A stretch of DNA of 64,000 nucleotides, from contig NZ_CP139977.1 of assembly GCF_034424625.1 (NCBI RefSeq), positions 124,001 to 188,000 on the forward strand, in the 5' to 3' direction. The position numbers and the translations under genes are program-made. Below the pieces are notes generated by a model that saw only the letters and a program-made list of their open reading frames with translations, had not been told where the DNA came from and ran no database searches. Shown piece by piece: positions 19,716-27,116 of the stretch (within the stretch, counting starts at the first letter, position 1; every line of letters starts with the position of its first letter). Source of the DNA: Janthinobacterium lividum (GTDB taxonomy: Bacteria > Pseudomonadota > Gammaproteobacteria > Burkholderiales > Burkholderiaceae_D).

Positions 19716-20114
19716 TCACCACGGTGCAAACATCTTCCACACAGCCACTGCAACCTGAAAAAGACAGCCCATCATGGCCGCGAACAATAGCCCAATGTGT
19801 ATCTTTAAGAACGCATCCATTTTTTCCTGGCTCACCGCTTGCGGCATCGCTACCGTTTTAAAGCGGATACCTTGCCCTGCCAGCAGCAACAGCAAGACGG
19901 TCAGTGGAAAGGATTGCAGGAAAATTCTCTCGGGATACAGAATCCACGCCATTCCGGCGATGATGGAAAGCAATGCCAACAGATCGCAAAAAATATACAG
20001 AAATTTTCTTCGTTGAAATCCTGCTAGCGACGCGAGCAGCACGCCATTTTTCTTCTTAAATAAATGTTCCAGTACCAACCATTGTGAACCTGACTTGTCG
20101 ACGGCTATATGCAT
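19716..20114 (-). CDS. Small membrane protein, candidate immunity protein
   Basis: A 132-aa protein without a recognised family. The ATG at 20114 (MHIAVDKSGSQ) is preferred over an upstream TTG because AAGAAAG precedes it. It has a basic, soluble N-terminal quarter (LFKKKNGV, QRRKF), then three hydrophobic segments. These are about LYIFCDLLALLSIIAGMAWI, FPLTVLLLLLAGQGI and, after a polar stretch, IHIGLLFAAMMGCLFQVAVA. It lies just downstream, on the same strand, of the double-glycine peptide gene at 20273-20488. Small multi-spanning proteins in this position are usually bacteriocin immunity proteins; here that is an inference from context only. Confidence 0.6.
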   Translation of the reverse strand: MHIAVDKSGSQWLVLEHLFKKKNGVLLASLAGFQRRKFLYIFCDLLALLSIIAGMAWILYPERIFLQSFPLTVLLLLLAGQGIRFKTVAMPQAVSQEKMDAFLKIHIGLLFAAMMGCLFQVAVAVWKMFAPW

Positions 20115-20177
20115 TAAAAGTTCTTTCTTCAATTCAGTCGTATGACTTTCCCCAGGCAACAGGCGGCCGCAATACTG

Positions 20178-20276
20178 TCACAGAAATATTGCGGCCGGCG
20201 TCACTATCAGCAACAGGATAGCAAGTAGCTGGGTATGTTCAGCCCGCTTTATCGCTTGCCTTATTAGCCCGATCAA
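20178..20276 (-). CDS. 32-residue hydrophobic peptide ORF, coupled to the peptide precursor
   Basis: A TTG start overlaps the TGA stop of the precursor gene (TTGA). It encodes MIGLIRQAIKRAEHTQLLAI and ends in a single membrane-spanning stretch (LLAILLLIVTPAAIFL). The stop falls inside a hairpin (cggccgcaata 20164-20174 with tattgcggccg 20187-20197, plus ctg/cag closing pairs). It could be a small accessory peptide, a second bacteriocin component lacking a leader, or a chance frame. Evidence is limited to overlap and hydrophobicity. Confidence 0.3.
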   Translation of the reverse strand: MIGLIRQAIKRAEHTQLLAILLLIVTPAAIFL

Positions 20277-20488
20277 TATGAATTGTACGCATACAACGCG
20301 GCAGCACCAATCATGATGCTGCCGCCCAGAGCTTGTCCACCTGGCACGACAGCAATGCCCCCTCCGATGCTGGCGATGCCACCCCGGAAACCAGCCGTGC
20401 TGGAATAGTCGCTAGCTGACATGTGATCCGAGCAAAATGCGCGACCGCCCGAAATGTCTTGAATTTCAATTTCCGATAAAATTTGTAT
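20273..20488 (-). CDS. Double-glycine-leader peptide precursor, bacteriocin/microcin-like
   Basis: A 71-codon frame. A leader of the classic double-glycine type (QILSEIEIQDISGG, hydrophobic residues at regular spacing and GG before the cut) is followed by a 56-residue core. The core begins RAFCSDHMSASDYSSTAG and becomes a Gly/Ala/Ile-rich hydrophobic stretch with GG pairs and GxxxG-like spacing (GGIASIGGGIAVVPGGQALG), ending YAYNSY. Such leaders are removed by C39-peptidase ABC exporters. The expected start position is ATA at 20488, not ATG; a good Shine-Dalgarno (GAGG) lies 5 nt before it. Start may be ATA, the later ATT, or lost by an ATG-to-ATA change. It is followed by a membrane protein gene (19716-20114), a candidate immunity gene. 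No family is recognised for the core. Confidence 0.65.
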   Translation of the reverse strand: MQILSEIEIQDISGGRAFCSDHMSASDYSSTAGFRGGIASIGGGIAVVPGGQALGGSIMIGAAALYAYNSY

Positions 20489-20744
20489 TCTTACCTCATT
20501 AATTAAATGTGACTGTTCAACAGCTATTGAATTGTCTAGCTACGAAAATTTTACTCACCTTCATGAAATCAATCCATCATGACGGCTCAGTAAATTTACT
20601 GCCTTGCAACTGCTTCGCATATAGGACTGCTCTAAAAAATGTGATTTTTCAGCAGCTATCTCACCGGCAGTGAGCGGGCGTGAGCGTGGGCCATTCAAAG
20701 GCAAGAGATCCATCAGTTAATTGTATGGCATCCATCGCATAGCC
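20489..20744. promoter_or_regulatory. AT-rich upstream region of the double-glycine peptide gene
   Basis: AT-rich DNA at 20500-20640 precedes the peptide gene on the minus strand. It ends in the Shine-Dalgarno GAGGTAAG at about 20490-20497. I cannot name a specific promoter box. Beyond about 20690 the sequence merges into the decayed transposase. Confidence 0.35.
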
Positions 20745-21340
20745 ATCGGGTGTGCAAACCACCACAAACTTACAGCCTGGTGGCTGATGCCAGCGGCAAA
20801 AGCCCGGTACGCGGCATGACCATCGGTTATCAGCAGCACGTTCTGGTCGATGACGGGCAACAACAATGGTGCAGCTGCGCCTTAGTCAACGCCTCTTAGC
20901 CCCTGATGAAATTGTGCGGTCGCACACCACCAAGATGGATACTTATTCACTGGAGATGCCGCTCTGGTGGGGATGGCCACCTGGGCGGCGGGCCGCATGC
21001 CTCATCTGCTTGGCTGATTTCCCGGCTCGAGCAGATATAACTCGTCGGCCTCAACGACGCCGCGCAAGCCATGGGGCCTTTTCGTCTTCGTTTCGCTGAG
21101 AAAACAGTGGCGCCGGCGAGATGTGGCGTGGCGGTGCAGTCCTAGCTGTTGTGTGGCCTGGAGCACCGAGGCGGAACCGAACAACACTCTCGCCGCACCG
21201 CCTTGTCGTGCAAATGGGCCGGCGGGCTGCCCGTCAAAGCACTGGAAGGTACGCCCGCAGGGCACGCAGCGGTAGCGTTGCAGACCCTGCGCATGGCCAT
21301 GTCGATGCAAGTGATGCGAGTGGCAGGCGGGACAGGCCAA
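20745..21340 (-). pseudogene. IS1595-family transposase, N-terminal/central fragment
   Basis: On the minus strand, CPACHSHHLHRHGHAQGLQR then YRCVPCGRTFQCFDG is the zinc-ribbon N-terminus of ISXO2-like transposases. After frameshifts come FSETKTKRPHGLRGVVEADE (first DDE Glu/Asp region) and LPVIDQNVLLITDGHAAYRA (second catalytic Asp), ending near AGISHQAV. The expected continuation (RVxGAxHxQNVNxYHSR) is found at 18888-19146. Several frameshifts and stops make it non-functional. Confidence 0.75.
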
Positions 21341-21679
21341 TCACAGCTGCGCCACACTTTCAAGTAGTACGATGATCGCGTCGTGTGGCGCGCCGCCATG
21401 CAATAGGGCAATTCCTGCCTGCCGCTGGCGTATTCAGGTGATCAAACTGCACGATAAAGCCTATTTATTCGGCTGGCCGCATGATCTGCTCTCAGCGAGG
21501 TATGCATACAAAGTCAGACAGCATAGCCAAGGGAAGATTGCGGTACTTCCCCTACTTGCCAATGGAAGAGCCTTATCTTTCGCTCTTGCCCAGCGCGCGT
21601 TCACCCACTCTCCCCGTCTTCAAACCATGCACGCATGCGAATAGGACGGACTTGGAGTCAAAGAAGGGGCGGGCTTCAG
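21341..21679. other. Region between transposase relic and lipase foldase gene
   Basis: The first about 80 bp may still belong to the transposase N-terminus. A 90-codon plus-strand frame (21372-21644) has no recognisable features. I see no supported gene. Confidence 0.4.
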
Positions 21680-22603
21680 TTACTCATAGGCATCCAGCCT
21701 GAGCTGTTCATGGGGCAGGAATTGGGCGTCGCGCAATCGCTGCAGCGGTTCGGCAGCCTGCTCTGCAGTGTGGTCGGCGAGCAGCCACTTGCGTTCTTCC
21801 TGATACCGCCTTATCCGCTGCTGCCATTGCCCCTCTGCCCTGTCAACCTCGGCCAGGCGCGCGGCAGCTTCCGGCGAAAAGGTCGTGGCGCGCAAACGGT
21901 ACACCTCGTTCTCACCCGCCCCCGTCGCGCGCAGCGCTAGCACAGCCTCCTCCAGCTTGAGCACCTTTTGCGGCGCCTCGCGTTCAGCAAGCAAGGCGGG
22001 CGGCATCTGCCGGTCCAGGATCGCTAGTTTTTCCACCTGTTGCGCCTCACTCAGAGAAGTGTCGGACATCACCTCCATGCGGGCGACGGCGTCGTTGTCG
22101 TAACTATCTTCCGCGCCAAACAGCCCCTCGCTTTCCTTGGGTGTAAAGTAATTAGCGCGCAACTGACGCATGGCTTGCTGCCGCAAGCGCACTCCCGCAA
22201 GCATGTCAGCGCCAGACGGCAGACTCTCTTCGACGGCGACCAGGGCTTGTCTGTAATCCAGATAGGCGCCCAGCAGGCGCTTGGCTTCACGGGCATGCGC
22301 CGGCTTGAGCCGACGTTCCAGTTCTGCCTCGATCTGGCTGCGGATAGCGGCCAGGCTGGTTTCACCAAGTCTGGCCAGATAATAGTCGAACAAACGACCC
22401 AGTTCCGCGTCAACCACCAGTTGATCGCCGATATCGACGCTGACTGCGCCGTCGGGACGCGTTCCTTCCATCGAGCGTACAAAGGCAAACAGGTCCGGTT
22501 CTGTTTTTTCGTGGAGAGCGGCTGGAGGGTTCATGTGGTCCAGCATGGTATACAGTAAGATCGTCGCCACTCCAGTTCCCACAACAATTGCCCATGTACG
22601 CAT
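21680..22603 (-). CDS. Lipase-specific foldase (lipase chaperone)
   Basis: A periplasmic, membrane-anchored steric chaperone that folds the cognate secreted lipase (307 aa). The N-terminal anchor is WAIVVGTGVATILLY. The conserved family motif near residue 90 reads GRLFDYYLARLGE (family RxxFDYYLSAxGE; the Arg at the start of the motif is kept). The rest is predicted all-helical and charged, as in Lif/LifO proteins. The start at 22603 (second ATG) is chosen because GAGGAG then sits 6 nt upstream; an ATG 6 nt earlier abuts it. It lies directly after the lipase gene on the same strand (about 15 nt gap), the usual lipase-foldase operon. Confidence 0.93.
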   Translation of the reverse strand: MRTWAIVVGTGVATILLYTMLDHMNPPAALHEKTEPDLFAFVRSMEGTRPDGAVSVDIGDQLVVDAELGRLFDYYLARLGETSLAAIRSQIEAELERRLKPAHAREAKRLLGAYLDYRQALVAVEESLPSGADMLAGVRLRQQAMRQLRANYFTPKESEGLFGAEDSYDNDAVARMEVMSDTSLSEAQQVEKLAILDRQMPPALLAEREAPQKVLKLEEAVLALRATGAGENEVYRLRATTFSPEAAARLAEVDRAEGQWQQRIRRYQEERKWLLADHTAEQAAEPLQRLRDAQFLPHEQLRLDAYE

Positions 22604-22618
22604 TGCCATCTCCTCTGC

Positions 22619-23530
22619 CTACAGGCCCAAGCCCTGCAGGCGATTTGCCTGGTCGCGGAATAAGGTCACAGGATTGGGTTGCACCAGGCTGACAATACCA
22701 AAAAACTGGTTGACGCTATCCAAGTGATTCATAATGTAATCGTCGCGTATCACCTTACCCAGATGGCTCGAGCAACTGCTGACCATGCCATCGTTTTTTT
22801 CGCCGTTGAAGTACAGGGATGTCATAAACAGCAATTTGTCGCTGCTGTCCAAGATCGGGCGCGTTCGCGGCTGCGCACCGCTCCAGGAAAAGTAACGCAC
22901 TCCGTTGACTTCATGGGCGCCTTCCCCGCATGCCGTGGCTGGAAGACCGGCATTGTGGCGCATATTAAATTTAATGGAACCTAACGTGCTGAGGGATTCC
23001 AGGGCGGCCGCACCATTTTGCGGTAAGCCTCCGTTGCCGGAAAGAAAGCTGACTAGCCGCGCACCCGCGCCGACTAGAACCGCGCCGCCGACAGGCAGGT
23101 TTTTCCTGAGCGCATCGGCAACCTTCGAGCCCTTGTTGACACCCGAGACACTGGTCACGGAAGCTACCAGCTCAGGATGCACGGAGGCCACATAACGCGC
23201 GGTGGGAGCACCGTGACTATGTCCGATCAAATTGACTTTGGCGGCACCGGTCGCCGCAAGAATCTGGCGTACCTGAACCAGCAACTGCTCACCTCTTACC
23301 TCGGTTCTATTGGCAGCAGACACATTCACAATATGTACCTGGGCACCGCCGTCGCGCAAAGCTTTCGGTATGCCGTAGAAATATTCGACGGGGCCTATTC
23401 TGTCATAGCCAAGCAGGCCATGCACAAGCACGATAGGATACTTGGTCTGGGTATGACCCACAGCCGAGGCGGAGGACGACAGCAGGCAGGAGCTCCCGAT
23501 GAACAGGAACAGACAGATACGATTTCTCAT
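22619..23530 (-). CDS. Secreted triacylglycerol lipase (foldase-dependent, family I.1/I.2-like)
   Basis: An extracellular lipase of the Pseudomonas/Burkholderia type (303 aa). The ATG at 23530 is preferred (GGAG 7 nt upstream) because it opens into a signal peptide (MRNRICLFLFIGSSCLLS then SSASA). An upstream in-frame start would add 17 residues. It shows the oxyanion motif YPIVLVHGLLG, the nucleophile elbow GHSHG (Ser about 105), NDGMVSS in the catalytic-Asp/Ca region, and MNHLDSVNQ supplying the catalytic His and the Ca site. Its foldase is encoded next. Lipases of this type normally cross the outer membrane by type II secretion, so the 33-42 kb operon is a candidate route. Confidence 0.95.
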   Translation of the reverse strand: MRNRICLFLFIGSSCLLSSSASAVGHTQTKYPIVLVHGLLGYDRIGPVEYFYGIPKALRDGGAQVHIVNVSAANRTEVRGEQLLVQVRQILAATGAAKVNLIGHSHGAPTARYVASVHPELVASVTSVSGVNKGSKVADALRKNLPVGGAVLVGAGARLVSFLSGNGGLPQNGAAALESLSTLGSIKFNMRHNAGLPATACGEGAHEVNGVRYFSWSGAQPRTRPILDSSDKLLFMTSLYFNGEKNDGMVSSCSSHLGKVIRDDYIMNHLDSVNQFFGIVSLVQPNPVTLFRDQANRLQGLGL

Positions 23531-23849
23531 GACATCTCCATTGATGAATATAAGGTCGCTTGCAAAAGCAGGCGACTGCACTTTCTTCGCAAGCTCATCT
23601 GAAACACCTATCAGCTAGCGAGGCAAAAAACACCGTATGAAGATGCTAATTATTTAGTGATCACAATGACATAGGAATGGTCTGAAAAGTCCGATGGTGC
23701 TCAACTGAAAGAAAAATGCCGTGCGTGTCTGGTGCATATTCGGCCGTCCGCTCCTGTCTTGAGAGCGAGGCTTTTTAGGCGCATTCCGATTTCCCATTGA
23801 AATGGCTGTCAATATACTGGGTGCATCTCAATCCACTAGGAAAACCGCC

Positions 23850-24764
23850 ATGGGCGCCTCCGTGTACGCCACTCGATCCGTCGCGGTGAGTCAGCTATTG
23901 GCCTCGCAGCACCTCAATATGAGCGGTTCCCATCAGACTGGCTACCTGCCCATACCTGCTGCATCTGTGGCAGCATTACCCAGCGACGCAGACGTCATCC
24001 ATGCGATTACTTCAGGCGAAGGATTGCGTGTCGCCTTCCAGCCCCAGTATGTACTGCGCAGCAGACGTATGGTCAGCGCCGAAGCGTTGCTGCGCTGGCG
24101 CCATCCGCAGTACGGCGAAGTATCGCCCTCGGTGTTGGTTCCCATGGTGAGCCGGCTCGGTTTGCATTTGCCCTTGTTCAAGCTGGTGGTGACACAGGTG
24201 ATCGATATGCTGCGCCGCCTGCGCAGCATTGGCGCGGACATGCCAATTGCCGTAAACGCCTCGATCAACACTGTGTGCGAGCCTGGCATGGCCGATCAGC
24301 TTTCCGACACGATGTGGGATGCCTGCCTTCCGCCTCGGCTACTGAAAATCGATATGACCGTGGATTTGCCAGTACCCGATGAGCTCTGCCTGTCGGCCTG
24401 CCTCAACGCCCTGAGGGCGAAAGGTTTTCCCTTGTCCCTTAACGATTTTGGTGCGGGTTTTTCGACTTTGAACCTGTTAGTCAAGATGCCGTTCGATGAA
24501 GTCAAGATCGACGGCGCCTTCATCCGTGACATGACAACGAATGCACAATCGCATGCCATCGTCGCGACCATTATTTCCCTGTCACGAAAGCTCAACATGA
24601 GGCTGGTTACCGGGGGCATCGAGAATGAATCGACGATCACTGCCTTGTGTCGCATGGGCTGTCACATCGGTCAGGGCTTGATCTTGTCCCGCCCTATGGA
24701 GCGCACAGAGTTTCTAAAGCGGCACCTTGAACACAGCATGGCAACTGAATTGAAAGTATATTGA
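23850..24764 (+). CDS. Degenerate EAL-domain protein (c-di-GMP-related), copy 1
   Basis: A 304-aa protein consisting almost only of an EAL domain. The ATG at 23850 follows AGGAAAAC at good spacing; an ATG at 23802 lacks a ribosome site. Conserved: AEALLRW (EAL), VNAS (Asn), VKIDG (Lys) and GQG (Gln). Changed: the Glu of the usual ELTE is lost (LLKIDMTVD), DDFG reads NDFG, and the Glu of AEGVE is Gly (VTGGIE). With several metal-ligand positions gone, phosphodiesterase activity is unlikely, and a c-di-GMP-binding or protein-interaction role is more plausible. The gene for a small HTH protein follows immediately. A paralogous pair lies inverted at 27117-29088. Confidence 0.85.
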   Translation: MGASVYATRSVAVSQLLASQHLNMSGSHQTGYLPIPAASVAALPSDADVIHAITSGEGLRVAFQPQYVLRSRRMVSAEALLRWRHPQYGEVSPSVLVPMVSRLGLHLPLFKLVVTQVIDMLRRLRSIGADMPIAVNASINTVCEPGMADQLSDTMWDACLPPRLLKIDMTVDLPVPDELCLSACLNALRAKGFPLSLNDFGAGFSTLNLLVKMPFDEVKIDGAFIRDMTTNAQSHAIVATIISLSRKLNMRLVTGGIENESTITALCRMGCHIGQGLILSRPMERTEFLKRHLEHSMATELKVY

Positions 24765-24765
24765 A

Positions 24766-25083
24766 ATGGATCGACGTGAAATGAAAAGTGAGGAGCAGAT
24801 GGCCATGCATCCCGACAGTGCCTCAGCGGCGCGGATGGATACACGTGCCAGCCGTCATGGAGCGACTGCCCTGCTTGACTGGTTGCTCGCGTACATGGGC
24901 TTGCGCAATGATGCCTGTCTGGCGCGCGAACTGGGCGTACCGCCCTTCACTATCGGCAAACTAAGAAGCGGTCATGCAGAAATCGATGCGGACATGTTAA
25001 TCCGCATGCATGAGGCCTCCGGCCTGGCCATTGGCGAACTCAGGGCGGGAATGGGTGACCAGCGGCGGCGCTTTCATCGCTGA
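24766..25083 (+). CDS. Small helix-turn-helix protein, copy 1
   Basis: A protein of up to 105 aa. The ATG at 24766 nearly overlaps the EAL stop; an ATG at 24805 has the better ribosome site (GAGGAG 9 nt upstream). The core is LLDWLLAYMGLRNDACLARE, then LGVPPFTIGKLRSGHAEIDA, then RMHEASGLAIGELRAGMGDQ. It looks like a Cro/XRE-type HTH followed by a conserved tail ending RRRF. It is clearly paralogous to the protein at 28762-29088 (shared RMHEASGL, ELRAxMGD). Pairing with an EAL gene in both places suggests that the two proteins work together, perhaps as a c-di-GMP-responsive regulator. This is inference. Confidence 0.75.
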   Translation: MDRREMKSEEQMAMHPDSASAARMDTRASRHGATALLDWLLAYMGLRNDACLARELGVPPFTIGKLRSGHAEIDADMLIRMHEASGLAIGELRAGMGDQRRRFHR

Positions 25084-25099
25084 TACGTTCGCATGTTTT

Positions 25100-25430
25100 A
25101 ATTTTACGCCTTGGAGAGCGAGCATCCGGGCCTTGACTTGGCAGTTCCCCCAGCCGGCATACGGCGCACCTGAACGGTACGCCCTTGCCCATCGAAATCG
25201 TTGCCTTGCAAGGGCGCGTTCCCTCATTTAAATCCAGCAGTTTTGGTATGGCTGCACGATTCTATCCCGATATGGGCGTTGCAGATCCACGTCCGGTACG
25301 CCGGGAAGAAATGCATGCCCTTCGATGAAACGCCGCCCTGGCTTTCCCTCTGTCACTGAATGATTTCAGTGCTGGCATCGCCTGCTGACTTATCCACTTG
25401 ATCGTACAGGCGGCAGGCTGCGCCTTATCA
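25100..25430 (+). pseudogene. Third EAL-domain copy, decayed
   Basis: Short stretches in shifting plus-strand frames resemble the neighbouring EAL proteins. LTWQFPQPAYGAPER resembles LLRWRHPQYGEVSP. Later, ADPRPVRREEMHALR and FPLSLNDFSAGIA resemble VPDELxLSACLNALR and FPLSLNDFGAGFS. Spacing between the blocks is shortened and there are stops. The second block is convincing; the first is weaker. It lies just after the first EAL/HTH pair. Confidence 0.5.
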
Positions 25431-25539
25431 CGATGCTTACTCGTCATCGATCGTGCACGCCGTTACTGCCAGTCCCATTCCATTTAGACTAGCTGTGCTA
25501 ATGATAAATAATAGTGGAAGTAGCTGAATCGCCACGACC

Positions 25540-26043
25540 ATTTCATGCGCTCAGCGGGCCTGCACTCGCAGATCGGGTATGGCAAGCGCAAATCGAAAGG
25601 CAGCAGCTTACTATCGGTGGTGGCACCGAATCACCTGTAGCAGCAATTTGACGTGCTGGCGCCAAACCGGGTCTGGGTGACGGACTGAGCTGCATTCGAA
25701 CCCATGCAGGCTGGCTATGCCTGGCACGCCAGCCGGTCGATTCTATGATGGTTCGTCGGATCAGGGTTTGTAGTTCACCAGCAAGGACTGGCGAGATTTC
25801 TTGACGGCGCATCGGCTTGAGCCAAGGAAGAGCCGGCGTGGAAACTATCATGACAATACTGTCGCTGGAAGCTTCTTCCAACTGCTGAAGCGGGAGCGCA
25901 TCCAGCGCCAGACCTATGCAACTGGGGACGACGCCAGGCAATACTTCTTCGACTATATCGAAATGGTCTACAATCTGCAGCGCTGTCACCGATTTAATGA
26001 CTGGCTTTCGCCAGCAAAGTTTGAGCGAAAGCATTTTGAATGA
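25540..26043 (+). pseudogene. IS3-family transposase (OrfB) remnant
   Basis: Plus-strand frames give RSAGLHSQIGYGKRKSKGSS, then VVAPNHL*QQFDVLAPNRVWV (start of the integrase core), then after an internal deletion SRRGNYHDNTVAGSFFQLLK, YFFDYIEMVYNLQRCH and LSPAKFERKHFE*. This is the C-terminal half of an IS3-group DDE integrase (usual CHDNAVAESFF, with the last catalytic Glu changed to Gly here). Stops and the deletion make it inactive. The 26044-26075 sequence (ggtgtccagtagactggtga) may be the element's right end. Confidence 0.8.
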
Positions 26044-26212
26044 CTCGCGGGTGTCCAGTAGACTGGTGACAATTCAGGGCGTAATCCAATCCGCAGTACA
26101 GGATGCGCGCGCAGGGCGATCCTCCGTACTGAACGTATCCACAGACTTTGGCCTTGGGCGGCCAAACTGCATACAGTCAGTAGAAGCTCCTAAGTGCCCG
26201 CACGCCAATAGC

Positions 26213-26878
26213 TCATGCTTCTCCTATTGTCTGGCTAATCTTGAACAGCTCGTTATTCGATGTGACACCTAGTTTTCGGAAAGCGGCGGCTTTTTGCGAA
26301 CTGATGGTTTTAATACTACGCTTGAACTTTTCAGCAATTTCAGTCACCGTCATACCCGCCAGATAGCAGCGGATCACTTCCCGTTCGCGCGCTGACAACG
26401 CCGCGCCATGCAGCACATCCGCACTGGCATTTGTCGCACCGGCATCGTAGCTGGTTGTGGCTTCCGCCACCCGGTAGGACATGTCCGCACTCAGATAAAC
26501 GGCGCCCGATGCCACCCTTCGCAATGCCGTGATCAACTCGGCCATCTCTTCGCCTTTGCCCACGAAACCGCGGGCTCCGACACGCAATGCCAATGCCACT
26601 GTGGCCGGTTCGTGATGCGTGGACAATACCAAGATAGGACAATCGGGAAATTTCACCCTTAATGCACGTATTAGCGATACCCCATCGAGTTCATCTGGAC
26701 CAAGAGCGTAGTCGAGCAATAAAATGTCGGCCGGGGCGAGCAGCAATCCTGCCATCAGCTCGCGACTGGTGCCATAAGCACCCACTACTTCAATATCCTG
26801 CTCGACGGCTAATCGGTTGACAAGACCGTGCCGCACCACTGCATGATCGTCAAGCAAAGCAATACGTAAGTGTTTCAT
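26213..26878 (-). CDS. LuxR/NarL-type response regulator
   Basis: A two-component response regulator (221 aa from the ATG at 26878; an in-frame TTG lies 18 nt upstream). The receiver domain (about 1-120) has the acidic pair LLDDH, phospho-acceptor Asp in ILLLDYALG, Thr in VLSTHH and Lys in VGKGEE, so all key residues are present. The C-terminal LuxR helix-turn-helix (about 155-215) shows LSAREREVIRCYLAGMTVTE and IAEKFKRSIKTISSQKAAAF, as in RcsB/EvgA/BvgA-like regulators. No histidine kinase is encoded nearby. It lies between the two EAL/HTH modules and is divergent from the first, so it may control them. The 27116-26879 gap (238 bp) is AT-rich. Confidence 0.9.
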   Translation of the reverse strand: MKHLRIALLDDHAVVRHGLVNRLAVEQDIEVVGAYGTSRELMAGLLLAPADILLLDYALGPDELDGVSLIRALRVKFPDCPILVLSTHHEPATVALALRVGARGFVGKGEEMAELITALRRVASGAVYLSADMSYRVAEATTSYDAGATNASADVLHGAALSAREREVIRCYLAGMTVTEIAEKFKRSIKTISSQKAAAFRKLGVTSNNELFKISQTIGEA

Positions 26879-27116
26879 AGATATGTGCAGCGACAAGAAA
26901 TCAGGCAGGGAAAGTTTCTTTCTACCAATATCACTCCTATTAACGACACTACATCACACAAATATGTGGTTTATCAATAGAATTATTTCAGCAAAATGAA
27001 AATCTCTGAAAAACCACGTGATTCAATGATCGCGAGTTGTTTTTTTCATTGAAAACCAGGCAGGGTGAGTTTTTTCATCTGCCGGTTCGAACGCTCCAAT
27101 GGAGCGGTTCTCCACC

